A stretch of DNA of 64,000 bases. Origin: Vitis vinifera. Its lineage: Eukaryota > Streptophyta > Magnoliopsida > Vitales > Vitaceae. Where the stretch lies: NCBI RefSeq assembly GCF_030704535.1, contig NC_081818.1:29778001-29842000 (forward strand), written 5' to 3'. Under the pieces are notes generated by a model. The model did not search any database. It was not told the origin of the DNA and saw only the letters and a list, made by a program, of their open reading frames with translations. The translations under genes and the position numbers were made by a program. Each line of letters opens with the position of its first letter. Within the stretch, counting starts at the first letter, position 1. This document shows, piece by piece, positions 47,972-60,599 of the stretch.

Positions 47972-50709
47972 ATGGCGGAAGCAAAAGACCCCGCGATTAA
48001 GCTGTTTGGGAAGACGATTCCGCTGCCGGAGGTAGCGACGGCGGCGGCCGGAAACGACTCTCCTTCCGGTGCTACTGTTGGCGGCGGTGGTGAGGATTGG
48101 GTGGATCAGAATCGGGCGACGAACTCTTCGCCGGAGGAGGACTGCGTCAGGGCCGGAGAGGAAGGGCGGGAAGTGGACAAGGTAAGGGATTGAATTGGAT
48201 TGGATTGATTAGGTTTGGTTGTGAAAGGTACCCATTGTTTGGAAGAGTGAGAGGAATGATGGGTCGATCTTTGTTAGGCGCGGTTTGGCAATTTTGTTGA
48301 CCTGCCTATGTGTGTCCTGGTTTGTTTCCAGGTGCTGGTGTCCTGATTTTTGGGGTTACTAGGTGGTAATTTGTCGGCTAGTTTCGGAATTCGAGGTGTT
48401 TTGTTAAGGGTCGGTTTGATTTTGGAAAATTTTCAGGTTTTTGGGAATTTAGGTTAGTTTAATTGCTTTTTTTAGAGTGTTTATTATTGAGGTTTTTTCG
48501 AAACGAGCATTTTTTATTTTAACTGGTTTAAGAGAGTGCTGATCCAAGTTCATGGATTTGCTTAATTTCAAGCTATTCGATTCCTCAATTAGATCCTTTT
48601 TTTTTCTTTTCATTTGCTGGCTTTCAGGTCCTGCCATCTTCTTTAGTGATTTTATTGGGGCGTTTCATTATCCTTTGTATTTAATTGGATTTGAAGAGCA
48701 ATCTTTTGGAGTTTGGTGTTGTTAATTTCCCTGCCTCACAATTAAACCACGAAAAATTCGTTTTTTAGTAGCGGCCGCTGTAGAAGAATGTTCTTCAATA
48801 CAAGTCTCTTTAAGTTTTACGTGGAAGTTCTGATTTCTTAATTTAGAGTATGATCAACTAGATACAGGGTTTTAAGCTCGAATTTCTATTTCTCATGCAT
48901 GTTTTTCTTGATTCTCGAATACCGGTAGTTTCAACCTTTATGCTTCTGAACTTGCTTCTTCTTTTAGTTCTGTTGGGCAACATGTAAAATTTCGGATTTT
49001 CATATGTTTTCCTTGGTTTTTATTTCGATCCAATGGAGCATTGAGGAATGCTCAAGTCTTTAATATTCCGGGTTTTCCCCCTTTTTTTTTCTGTAAGATT
49101 TGTGTGGTTGACCCCAAACAGTTATGGATTTCTTGAAACAAGTTTCTTGAAACCTTGGAAAGCTTTTAGTTAATAACTTGGGTTACCGGAATGTGATGTC
49201 ACTCAAATTTAATATTCTGCAGTTATATGGATTTCAGTTCATGGTGAATCCCTGAAGTTGTTCATCGTATAGTCAATTTTGTGAGAGTGTTTTTCATGTT
49301 AATATAAGATGGTTGTGTTCATATTTCTGGAAAAATTGGGCTCTAACGCTTGTGTTTGTCAATGATTTCTCTGATCGTTTCAGGACACTTCAGGAGGAAA
49401 AGTTACTGACACTAGACAGGAAGATGGAGCTCGATCTTCTACGTCAGAAGAGTTTACAGATCCAGATGCAAATTCAGGGGTAAATGAAAATCCTAAAACA
49501 CCATCAGCCGACAAAGAAACTGCAACATTAAAGTGTTCGAAGAATGAAGAGGAACAGAGTGAGACAAGTATCTCACAAGAGAAGACCCTGAAGAAACCAG
49601 ACAAGATACTTCCATGCCCCCGCTGTAATAGTATGGACACCAAGTTCTGTTATTACAACAACTACAATGTCAACCAACCCCGACACTTCTGCAAGAACTG
49701 TCAGAGATATTGGACAGCCGGGGGAACCATGAGGAACGTGCCTGTGGGTGCAGGTCGTCGTAAGAACAAGAATTCAACCTCTCACTATCGGCACATAACT
49801 GTCTCTGAAGCTCTTCAGAGTGCTCGAACTGATGTTCCCAATGGAATCCACCACCCTGCATTGAAAACCAATGGCACCGTCCTGACTTTTGGCTCAGACA
49901 CCCCCCTTTGTGAATCAATGGCTTCTGTTTTGAACCTTGCTGAAAAGACAATGAGAAACTGCACTCCAAATGGATTTCATAAACCAGAAAAGCTAAGAAT
50001 TCCAGTTCCTTATGGAGGTGGAGAAAATGGTGATGATCACTTGAGCAAATCTTCAGTCACGGCTTCAAATTCAAAGGAGGAGGCAGGCAAAACTGCCTTG
50101 CCAGATCAAGTGATGCGAAATTGTCATGCGTTTCCTCCTCAGATACCATGCTTTCCTGGGGCTCCTTGGCCTTACCCTTGGAATTCAGCTCAGTGGAGCC
50201 CTCCAGTACCTGCCATCCCTCCAGTACCCCCTCCTGCTTTCTGTCCTTCAGGTTTTCCTATGCCATTCTACCCTGCAGCTGCTTATTGGGGTTGTACAGT
50301 ACCTGGAGCTTGGAATATCCCATGGGTTCCTCAGCCATCTGCGCTAAACCACACAGCCCCAAGCTCTGGTCCTAACTCTCCGACCTTAGGTAAGCATTCA
50401 AGGGACGAGAATATGCTTAAAGCAAGCAACTTTGGGGAAGAGGAACTACAGAAAGAGAACAATTCTGAGAGGTGTCTTTGGATTCCAAAGACCTTGAGGA
50501 TTGATGATCCAGGAGAAGCTGCAAGGAGCTCTATATGGGCAACGCTAGGAATCAAGAATGACAAGGCGGATCCAATTAGCGGGGGCAGACTCTTTAAGTC
50601 TTTCCAATCAAAAGCTGATGAAAAGAATCACATAGCTGAAACCTCTCCAGTACTGCAAGCCAATCCTGCAGCATTGTCTAGGTCACTCAACTTCCATGAG
50701 AGCTCATAA
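47972..50709 (+). CDS. CDF: Cycling Dof Factor transcription factor
   Basis: Two exons, 47972-48181 and 49384-50709, joined in phase, give 511 residues. It is a Dof zinc finger repressor of the CDF group, which in Arabidopsis represses CONSTANS and FT and is destroyed through FKF1 and GIGANTEA. The N-terminus has the CDF motif [13 protein letters not shown] (about 6-18). The Dof domain is at about 146-197, with Cys in CPRC and CKNC (CX2C-X21-CX2C), [17 protein letters not shown] and [21 protein letters not shown] Pro/Trp-rich middle follows. The C-terminal CDF motifs are [19 protein letters not shown] with [10 protein letters not shown], and [11 protein letters not shown] with [10 protein letters not shown] at the end; these bind FKF1 or GI in known members. 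The start is ATG 47972 (MAEAKDPAI). All key residues are intact. Which CDF paralogue (CDF1, 2 or 3) is not decided. Confidence 0.96.
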
Positions 50710-51084
50710 TTGGATAGGCTAAAAACCTGTAACTGTTACCTATGGTGCTCTTTAGTGCAACAGGAAGAGCATGGTGCTCAATGTTCACACAACCACACCA
50801 ACTCTGTATGCCACTTGGTCAATATTGAATCACCAGCCTCGATTCTAAGCAAACAACTCACAAAGCAGTCCAACAGACCATAAGAGCAGAGCGGTGGATT
50901 CTTCTGTAATTTCCTCTTAGGTGAAGAGAGCTATCTTAGTTTTAGCTGAAGTAGCCACTGATTCTTTTGGATGACTGTATGAAAAGTGCCTTCTGTTTTC
51001 CTGTAGATGGTTTGCTGAGCTTTTAGTTTGTGTACATACTTATATATATGAATAGTGAGAGCTAGAACAGAGTGAGCTTGTGTA

Positions 51085-51150
51085 CCAAAATGCCAGATGT
51101 AATAAAATAAATTTGGGACTATAAGTTAAACAGTTCTTCTTATGTGCTTC
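51085..51150 (+). terminator. CDF polyadenylation region, copy 1
   Basis: AATAAA at 51101-51106 sits in AATAAAATAAATTTGG about 390 bases after the CDF stop. The same motif recurs at 54305 in the duplicated segment. Confidence 0.55.
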
Positions 51151-51764
51151 TAATAGGAATCGAATAACAGACGAAACATTCTACCTTAATTTTCCTAGAC
51201 TGGTATCTATCTTAATATCAGCTCATAGGAGGATGGAAAATTGAGGATTGAGGATTGTTCCTCATGCATGCGTTTGAAAAGAATCAAAGACTACAGTTAA
51301 AACAGACCTGAATGAAGCCAAAGGAGTGAACTCCATTACCTATAGTTGAGCATAAAGGAAATGGGCAGAGGGGTTGATTCAAAAGATAGAAAAGTGCTTG
51401 TGGGGTCTGCTGCTTTGGATAGGCTTGAATTCTATCACAAATGGACAAGCACCTTTCTCTTTCCACAACAAAGAATCCAAGCAACCAGCACCAAAAGGTG
51501 GAAAGCTGATCATAAAGTCTTCCTTTCTTTTTCCATTTCTTCTTGCTTTTGTCCTCTCCTCTTTTTGGGTTCCTTTTATACCTCTTATTTTCTATGGAAT
51601 AGAGCAATTAACAGCAAACACACACAATCATGATCCTTAAACCCTGTTAAAACCCTGATATATTTGAGGAGTGGGATTTCATTTTAGCTTATAAATGATG
51701 TTTCTGACTAATGAGGCTGCGGTTTTCATGTCAAATTACTTCATTTGGTCTGTTTTTCAGAGTA

Positions 51765-53060
51765 GAATGGTCGTGTTCCCTGAGGTTTAGGCCAAGAGAA
51801 AACATTTCAGATATTTTGTGTCTGGGACTGTGTTGCTATTGACAAAGAAGGCAACCATCTTTTGTGTAAGGTGAGCTGTTTATGGGACCCAATGCATGTG
51901 ATACCATTAATTCTCTTGGCCTCCTCCCTTACTTTTCTTCCCATTTTCATGTGTTTTCTTTGGCTCTTTACATTGGGTGAATCTCCTTCCTTTTTCGTAT
52001 GTGTGCTCATTTCAGTTTTAGGACCTTTAATAGACATTTAGTGAAGTTTGTTCAAGGTAGGCAGGTGGCTTTTGATACTAGCCATTCAATCCATATCTGC
52101 CAATAAATTTTGTGGTTTTGACCCTGTTGTCTTAAGGCTTAATGCACATCTTGTAATATTTGATGGCAACCCCTCTTCAAACCTCACTTGTATATCATGT
52201 GGCTCTCCTCTAGTGATTTACTTCTCTAATGATGTGGTTTGCACCTTTGCACCCAACTAATACATTGAAAGGATACTCTCCCTTTGGGTGACACATGGCA
52301 TCGAGCATGATAGGTCGATTTGAGCACCATATCATCGGGTCAAGTTGATCCGACTACCACAAATAGTATAGGGTTTGATAATATAACCCTATTCGGGAGA
52401 GCTTTATAGATTTTTTCATAATTTATAAAAGTGTTTGAATAAGACTCTCCACCAAGGCTTCATAATTTCCAACATGATTTATTCACATTTTGGACAAATA
52501 GCAAGACTTTTACTTTTCGTTTAAGGTAATACAATGCAAAAAGGGTATTATTTATTTAAAATTTTAAAAAATATCATCGTGCTTTTTTCATCGTTAAACA
52601 TGAAAACCAACTTTATCCAAATAAAATTTATATAATGTTCAAATATTTTATGAGAAAGTCAGATGTGTTTTTTAAGCTGAATAAAGACTTATTATATTTC
52701 TCATTTAAATTATGTAATTAAAGTTGAACTTGAAATAATATACTACTTTTTTGTTTTTTTACCTTTCGATGTTTCATAAAATGAATCCATTAGTCGAAAT
52801 CTAGGTCATTTCGTTTCATTATTTCCAACATCACTGTAATAAAGAAAAAGACCGTTAGATAACTAGGGACCATGTAAATTTGGTTGGCCATGCTTGAGGC
52901 ATAACCATATACAATTGAGTTTCTTTAATAAAGTAGGCCTAAACAATGAGATTTGGGACTCCTAGGTCAACCCTCCACTTCTTTATCTCATTCTATGGGC
53001 AATTCTTCCATGTCATCATGGTGTAAGTCATCCAAACAAGATATATTGCTACATTATTAT
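51765..53060. repeat. Downstream-of-CDF duplication, copy 1 core
   Basis: Blocks at about 51765-52140 and 52735-53060 are collinear with about 54555-54910 and 55600-55880. Shared strings include GCCAAGAGAAAACATTT, TATGGGACCCAA, ATTCTCTTGGC, GAGATTTGGGAC and GTCAACCCTCCACTTC. The intervening sequence has diverged. This is an old tandem duplication that also took in the CDF 3' UTR end. Confidence 0.75.
51785..51926 (+). ncRNA. MIRNA-like foldback, copy 1 (candidate)
   Basis: GGCCAAGAGAA (51790-51800) pairs perfectly with TTCTCTTGGCC (51911-51921) over a 110-base loop. Inside the loop, pairing is weaker than in copy 2. The arms match copy 2 almost exactly, whereas the loop does not. I recognise no known miRNA family. 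Expression is unknown. Confidence 0.3.
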
Positions 53061-53081
53061 TATTATTATTATTATTATTAA
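53055..53081. repeat. (ATT)n microsatellite
   Basis: About nine ATT units in the first copy of the duplicated block. Confidence 0.9.
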
Positions 53082-54284
53082 AGGTCATGTCTCCCTTGCT
53101 TGGAAAGGCACATAAGATCAAGATACCCCTTCTTAATTTGCTAATCCAACTCTCAAAAGTAAGCCATCTAAAAAATAAATTGTTAATGGTTTAGGGCCAT
53201 CTTTAATTTCCATTAAAGTATATTTAATAAAATTAATATTTAAAAATAGCATCCATGTAACATGTTTTACAAAAACATCCAAATCTTGCATATTATTTAG
53301 TAAGGTTTTTAAAAACAAATTCTTAAAAATTAGCTTTTTGAGAATGGTTAATTCAGATTTGAAAAATAAGTTTCTTGACTTATTTTTCATCATATTTTCA
53401 ATTATTTCTAAAAATATTCTACAAAACACCCCAAAAAATACCTCAAATATGTGTTTTAAAAAAACATTCTATTTTTATAATAAATTGTTAAAAAAACTAC
53501 TTTTAACTTAAAATTTACTAAACATAAAACTATTTTTAAAAATAAAAATACTTTAATTACTAAAAATATTATAGAAACTTCTCTTGCAACGAATATAAAG
53601 ACTTATTTAATATAGTTGTAACTTCTAATAAGTTGGTTATCTCAAAAACACATTCAACGTGTTTAATACATAAATATGATTCTAAAATTTTTATAATAAA
53701 ATAATTGAAGTTCTAATCAAAACCATTAAAAAAATGAAATCTCATTTAGGACCTAATTCTTCTCCACTTTGCCAAAACAAGTAGGGGTTTCTAAGTGCTA
53801 AAGCACCCAAAGCATCGTCATATAAAGTGCAAAGTTGTACTTTAGCGTCACGGTATTCTAAGTTCCGTCTTGTAGCTAATAGGAGTGATTTCGAAAAACA
53901 TATTAACGGTTGGATGTGGATTTAAGATTTTATTTTTAAACTTGAGAGGGTTTCAACAAAGAGGGCTGCGGGTGGGCTGTGTGAGACATGAAGAGACACC
54001 TCAAGGGGGAAGGGGTGTGGCCAGTTGGGTGGTTGTGTAACCATCAAAATTTGAATTCAAATTGAAGCGAAGGGAGGTAGCCTTAGATATAAGTAGGCCC
54101 TCTCATCTCCTTGAAAGGGTGTAGGAGATTGGTGGCATCTCAATTCAGTGACTTTGGCAAAAAAAATCTAAGTGTTGGGATACTTATTAGGGATTAGGGA
54201 AAGTTTTGTAATCTTGTTATCATTGGGCAATAAAGAAGTAAAAAAAATGTTTCTCATTTTCTGCAGTGTATTAAAATTTAAAAC

Positions 54285-55880
54285 AAAGTGATTTTATGTA
54301 CCATAATAAAATAAATTTGGAAATAAAAATCAAACCCTTTTGGTTTTTTATGTGCTTCTAAGTCTAAAATAGTTTATGGTGAAAGCTTAGTCTATCTTTA
54401 TTTGTTATAGGCTACAATAAAATAGGTCGATCCTAAAAGATTAGAACCGTACCTTCTATTTGTATAGATATGATTGATAAAAAAAATTGTGATCTTTACG
54501 ACTTTAAAACTTATCTATATATATTCGTAAGTGTTGAAACTTATTTTCTCCCAATCGAATGATTATGTGTTCCCTGAGCATGCTGCCAAGAGAAAACATT
54601 TTCATACATTTTTTGCTATGGGCTATGTGTTGCTTTTGTATAAGATGACTTGTTTTATGGGACCCAAAGCATGTGATGCCATGAATTCTCTTGGCTCCTC
54701 TGCAACTTTTCTCTCATCGTTTTTCAATTTTTTCGGCTCTCGACATTCAGTGAACCTCTTCCCTTTTCTTATGGGTGCTCAATTTCAGTTTTAAGAATTC
54801 TAAAAGAAATCTAGTGATAATTGTTTAAGGGAGACTGGTTTAAATTCTAGCTATTCAATCAATATCTACTTACAAATCTTGTGATTTTGATCCTATTGAT
54901 TCTTAAGTTTAGAGAGTGTAGGGTAAATTAACTTGATAATTGAGTATGATTTAATAACTTAATTTAAGTTATTAAATAAATTAATTTAATAACACAATTT
55001 AAAATAAAAAATTACTTTAAGTATTAAATTGAAATAGACAATTTATTCTTAATATTAAATTTCTTTTACCTTATTTGCTTGTGTGTAGTGAGAATATATT
55101 TTACAATTATAACTCATGTATTTACAACTCATTGTTTATAATAAATATTCTTATGGTTATTGTAGAATAAATAATTTTATTACTTAATATTAGTGAAAAT
55201 ACAAATATTAGTAAAAGTAATTATATCAATTTGATAATTTAAAATAAATTTTACGTCAACATTATCAATTAACCTTAATATTTAAAGTAAACAATTTAAT
55301 ATAAAATCAACTTAATCATTAAATAATAAATTTTAAGTTTTACCAAACAGCAAACACCTCTATACTCGTCTTATCTCACACAAGAGTTAAGACTCATTTT
55401 CAACCTTGAATTATATATATACATAAAAAAAAAACCTTAATAACCCATTTTCATTTTTAACTCTATACTTTTATTTTAAAAAATGATACTATATTTGAAT
55501 AAATTTTAAATTATTTGCTTATTAAATACAATGATATGTCTTATAATTTCTCAAAAAATGAGATGCTTTTTTAATATCGAATTTCATATCACTTTTTTTC
55601 TTTTCTTTGTCTTTTTAGTTTTAGACAATATATGAAGCCATTAAAATTTATGTCCATCCATTTGTCATGTACAACATCATTATAAGAAAGATAAAGAATA
55701 TAATTAATTAGGTTTGGCAAGCTTTAGACACTACCATAATTGAGGTTCTTTAAAATAGACCTAAATATTGAGATTTGGGACGACTCGGTCAACCCTCCAC
55801 TTCTTATCTCATTTCAAGTGCGATTCTTTCTGTCATCAAGGTATGATTAGTAATCCAAAGAAGACACGTTGCTCAAATAT
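54285..55880. repeat. Downstream-of-CDF duplication, copy 2
   Basis: It starts with a remnant of the CDF 3' UTR: AATAAAATAAATTTGG at 54305, then TTTTATGTGCTTCTAA near 54349 (copy 1 has CTTATGTGCTTCTAA near 51138). It then follows copy 1 as described there. No Dof coding sequence is seen in this copy. Confidence 0.7.
54576..54705 (+). ncRNA. MIRNA-like foldback, copy 2 (candidate)
   Basis: GCCAAGAGAA (54585-54594) pairs with TTCTCTTGGC (54686-54695). Pairing continues inward with CAT/ATG, CAT/ATG, ACAT/ATGT and TTTG/CAAA blocks and small bulges, and the loop is about 91 bases at the outer stem. That is MIRNA-like, but no family match is known to me and expression is unknown. A chance frame (54531-54794) crosses it and has no counterpart in copy 1. 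Confidence 0.35.
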
Positions 55881-55889
55881 TATTATTGT

Positions 55890-58800
55890 TAATGTTATAT
55901 TTGGTTTAGAACAATACTAAAAATAGGAAAAAAAAATGTGATAATGAACGAAAATTAAAAATAAATTTGAAATCAATAAAATAACTTTATATACAATTTC
56001 AAACACATTTCATTTTTTAAAATTCTTTCATATTAAATAATTTAAATATATATAAGTTTTTAACTAATTTTCCATTACATAAAAGAAAAAATATAATTAT
56101 TAATGGCAATTTCAAAAACCTCTTTTACTATAAAGGACCATGCTTGCATAGATAGGGAACATGTAGCTTTCATGGCCAACAAGCAAACTCCATGATCTCA
56201 TATGTATCCCCATTCCCCACTTCCACCCAATTTCCACATGAGTGGGTGATTGAAACCCTAGATGTGGTCTATTGAGGGTGATGGGCACTAAGTTAATTAA
56301 AATCATATGATCTTATTTTAAACAAAAGTGTCATAGAAAAAAATTAAAATATATATTCACAAACACAAAATAAAAGAACTTCCCATCAAAACCATTTCAC
56401 AAATGAAAAGTGGGAATGAGAAACCTCTCTAATCTCCACTTTCCAAAGAGTAGACTTTAATTTCAAGTTGCTTTTTTTTCTAGGTTAGTGCTAGAACACC
56501 AAACTCTTTACCATGTAAAAGTTGGTACTTTAGCAATTCAATGTTATTATTGGGAAGTTCACAAACCTCATCACACAAAGTCCATTATCTATTCTTGTTT
56601 ATATAAGCTAATCCTAAGACATTAACAATGCAAAAGAAATAAGAAAGCTTTATCAACTTGAAACTAATTTTTTCTTCTTGTTTAATTAGTAGTGCTTAGT
56701 GCTTTACTCTAGGGCACATGGAAGCACTTTCAAGAATGTGTCTATAATATTCTATGTATTTTCTTCCTCCAAATTCTAATTATATAAAAAATTTGAGAAG
56801 AGATGATAGAATAAAAAATTAAAGTAAAAAATTATTTTAAAAAAATATTGTTCATTATTTTATATATATAAGAAGTTTTAAGCTTTGAGAGTTAATACGA
56901 TCAAAGATAATATCTATAAGGATTGTAATAAATGATATTAGAGTCAATTCCTAATAATATATATATATATAATTTAATTACCCATTAATCCTCATATTTA
57001 TAATTAAAATATCATATCTTTACAAGAGAGTGAACATGATATTTCATACCTATCAAGGGAGAGAAGTTTTCAATATTTAGATAATTCATTTGACATATAT
57101 AAACTCATTTTAAAGTCATAAGGGTTGTAAGGACTTAAAATCAATAATATTTATATGAAATCCTGAATGAAAATATAAAATCATCCTTTTACGCATGAAC
57201 AATAATATTACAATATTTTCTAGAAATGAAAATTTCTTTAAAAATATTTTCATAAACCAGATTTTAAATTAAAATTACCTAACATAATTTTTATCCTTTT
57301 CTTTGAACAAAAAATATTTCTTATTTCCACATGCCAAATATGCTTAAAGTTTGCCTAATTTCTATCTCATTTTCATTTCTTTCACCACAATCAAACAAAA
57401 TAAACTACTCCATAGTTGTTTAGAGAGATGCATATTGCTACTTTCACTCTCCATTCTCATAAGTCTCACATTAAATAAATTTAAGATTATTTTGGTTGTT
57501 TCAAGTCCATAAAGTTTAGAATGGAAAACCATTTGAATACAACCCATTTTTCCTTAAAGTATGAAAAGCTCATGAGGATAAAGACAAATATTTCTATAAT
57601 GCAATGATATCTAATGTGAGGGAGAAATGAGTTGTCTTCCATATCTAAAAAGAGGGGGAAAAAAGATAGAAAAAGAAGAGGATGGTGTTACCTTTCTAGT
57701 TAGTTTATCAATCTTATTTATTTATGGAAAAAAAGGGTGGGGAAAAGAAATGATAAACCATTAGTTTTGAGCATTTGACTTGATGCCTAAAATTAGGTTG
57801 CCTTGGTGCATAAACTATCAATAAAAAGCCAACCAATCAAACTAAAAAAAAAAAAATACATCAAATTCAAATTAATTATTATGCATGAGATTTTCTAATA
57901 ACAATTTTTTTTTCCAAAACAAATTTTCCTTTTTTTTTTTTTAATCCTGGCTAATTTAGTTGACATTTTGAAACTGTTTTTTAGATTTGGTATCCGTAAA
58001 AAAATAAAAATAAAAACAAATTTCACAAAAATTGGGGTGTACCACCACATCAATATTGGATTACTACTTTGTAAATGGTTAGGAAAGTGATGGCAGCATA
58101 ATATTAGGTGGGGTGGAGGTCACAAAAGAATTGCTATCTAAAGCCCATTTGAAGTGAATGTAAAATCACATCACACTGATTTGAAATCACAGAAGTTTTG
58201 AGGGGGAGAAAAGAAAAGAAAAGAAAAGAAAAGAAAATTGGCAAAATTTAATGTAAAAGGAAAACTGCATCCTAAATAAAGTAGTCTCAAAGGTCAATTC
58301 ATGTGATAACTCTTCTACTTTCTCATTTTTAGGTTTAGTACATGTGAATCCCACCTTGGCTTTTATAAAGTATGTAGTCTATGTAGAGCCATTTTTCTTT
58401 AAGTATTTTACCACCTTCTTACTTTAGAGATTTATCTTTAACAATGAATTTTACCTTCAAGATTGCATCAAATATCTAAAATTATTAGAAAAATATCAAC
58501 AAAAAAAAAATCATCAAAATGATAAGAAATGTGACTAAAGATTAAAAAGGAAAATATCATCACAATACAAAAGATATAACCAAGAGCATGAATAATGAAA
58601 TCACATTTGAAGCATCGGAATCTTAAAAAATTTGTATCTAATGCTTCAAATTTGAGACACTACCTTCTTCCTACTCTAACCACAAGAGCAAATTTAATAA
58701 ACCTTTTTTTTTTTTTTTTTAGAGCTCAAAATTTGGAGGCTAATTTTTATATCAGTTGACCCCAACTACCAAAAGTGGTTTCAAATGGCTGAAAAGTGGT

Positions 58801-59083
58801 TTTGTGAATTGAAAGGGGCAGTATAAATTGGAACTTTAAGACTCCTGTTTGTGTGTACCCACTAGGCCACTGCCCATATTGTCTGCAACCCAAAAAAAAA
58901 AAAGTTACTTCTATTTTCCACCGTATAAACATTAAAGGCTTCATTGGATCTGAAGCTGAAGCGGTTTTCCTGGAAACTCAAAGGCGGTTTTCTTTTTTCT
59001 TTCTGAGTTTCAGCACCTATAAAATCCAAGCTGAGATTCAGAAATCTGATAGCAACCCATTTCCTAGAACTGTGAGAAGAATC
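55890..59083. other. Intergenic, no gene seen
   Basis: AT-rich DNA with several homopolymer and short-repeat runs, such as (AAAAG)n near 58212-58236. The last 200 bases are presumably the leader of the peptide gene, with CACCTATAAAATCC near 59014 as a TATA-like motif about 65 bases before the start codon. Confidence 0.45.
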
Positions 59084-59547
59084 ATGGGTCGGTCTTGTTT
59101 CCTTAGGGCGCTGTTTCTTTCAGCTCTTCTGCTTCTCTCCTCCTCTCATGGTGGGTATTGCTATTGCCAGCTCATTTATTACTGTTTCCAGTACTTATTT
59201 TTCCCTTCCATGAATCTTCTTTTCTGGTTGGTGCTGTCTTTTCTCTGATTCCCTTTCTTACACTTTCTCCTTTCAATTTTAAGGATTCGGGAGAAAAGCC
59301 ATGGAAAGTTTTGAGCTTAAAGATTCTTCCACCGTTCTTGTAAAGGTTGGTTGCATATCTTTTTTTCTTTAAACATTCTTTTCAATTTTCCAGGGCATAA
59401 AATCATCATTTATTTGTTTGTTTGTTTGTTTCCCAGGAAAGTGCAGGAAAAGCAAGGGTGATGATCCAGATGATGGATTATGAAGAACCGGTGCCAAACA
59501 CCAACCCTAAATCCGGTTACTATCTCAGCCCTCCTCCACAGGGCTGA
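59084..59547 (+). CDS. Small secreted peptide precursor, PSY-like
   Basis: Three exons, 59084-59150, 59284-59345 and 59437-59547, have GT-AG junctions in phase and give 79 residues. A hydrophobic signal peptide (MGRSCFLRALFLSALLLLSS, about 1-23) is followed by a variable middle. The C-terminal segment at 57-79 reads DYEEPVPNTNP and later SGYYLSPPPQG. Asp-Tyr followed by acidic residues is the recognition pattern for tyrosylprotein sulfotransferase. DY-x-x-P-x-x-N matches the PSY family, whose sulfated peptides promote cell growth and signal through receptor kinases. Small size, signal peptide and C-terminal placement agree. It lacks the His-Asp-Pro ending common in PSY, so it may be a relative. 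AAGGA at 59281 marks the exon 2 acceptor. No Cys pairs are seen. Confidence 0.62.
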
Positions 59548-60540
59548 TTGAGGATAACTCTCCAAATAATAAGGAAGTTTAAATGTATTTTTTTATTTTT
59601 TTTATTTTTTTATGTTTTGGTTGAGCTTGATGGGTGAAGTATAGTGCCTGTTGATTAATGTTTGTGACCAATTGTAATTTGTGATTAGTAATATTAATCA
59701 TGTTATGAGAAAAAAAAATTATATGGATTTGTCCTCTCTGTATCTTGTTGAATCACTTAAATTTTGTGTTTCTTTAATTAATGTTTGTTAATTTACTAAG
59801 CATAATGTTTTTTTAGTTCCTATATGAGTTGTATCCAATCTTCTTATGATTTTTCTTTTTTTCTTTTCATAATTTTTAAGGATTTATTATTTTTAAATGC
59901 ATTTTGACAATTTTATTTTATGTATTAAACATTTTTTTAGGTATGAGTGTGACCGACATGGATACCCTCCATTATTTGCAATTGGGAATGAAAATAAAAA
60001 TGGTTTTTTTGTATGTAGTTTTGATTTATTTATTTTTTTTCTTAAGATTGTATTTGGTTCCTACTAGACACTAAGGAAAGAAAAGTAATAATAATAATAT
60101 TGAAATAGAATATAAAAATAATTTATTAATTTTAAATTTATTTTTTATTTCATTTATTCTTTTTATTATATTTTCTCTATATTTTTTTTCAAATTTTTAA
60201 GAAAACAAATATAATTGAAGAAAAATGATTTTTTTTCACATTTGATTTATCATAGAAAAAACATGAAAAATATAAATATAATTAAAAATTTATATTATTT
60301 ATTTAATCTTTATATAAAAAAAAATAACATGTGTTTAAAAAAATAAAATAATTTATTAATTTAAAAAAAAATTTTCATTTTTTTTCTTATTTTCTTTCTT
60401 TTACATTTATGAGCTATATTTTAAAAATATTTTTATTTAATAATAAAATTTGCTTCTTACATCACATTTAAGTTTTCATGAATTATTCTAAAATTCAAAA
60501 CAAAGAAGAGGAGTTAGAAAATACACAAGATAAATAATAA
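59548..60540. other. AT-rich intergenic DNA
   Basis: 3' region of the peptide gene followed by AT-rich spacer up to the pararetrovirus-like segment. No gene is seen. Confidence 0.5.
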
Positions 60541-60599
60541 GAAATTTAAAGAGAATGAACCACAAACTACATGTGACTACATAGTCCAAAGCAGCCTGT

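Noticed and set aside
51346-51640. Overlapping frames of 88-107 codons on both strands after CDF
   Set aside because: No recognisable domains, in a spacer present in only one of the two duplication copies.
51767-51791. Similarity of CCTGAGGTTTAG to miR2111
   Set aside because: Only the 3' 11-12 bases match, and the second copy of the foldback lacks the match, so it is probably chance.
54531-54794. 87-codon plus frame in duplication copy 2
   Set aside because: No counterpart in copy 1, and it runs through the foldback.
58853-59248. 131-codon plus frame over the peptide gene
   Set aside because: It reads through the first exon into intron 1; the spliced three-exon model explains the coding signal better.
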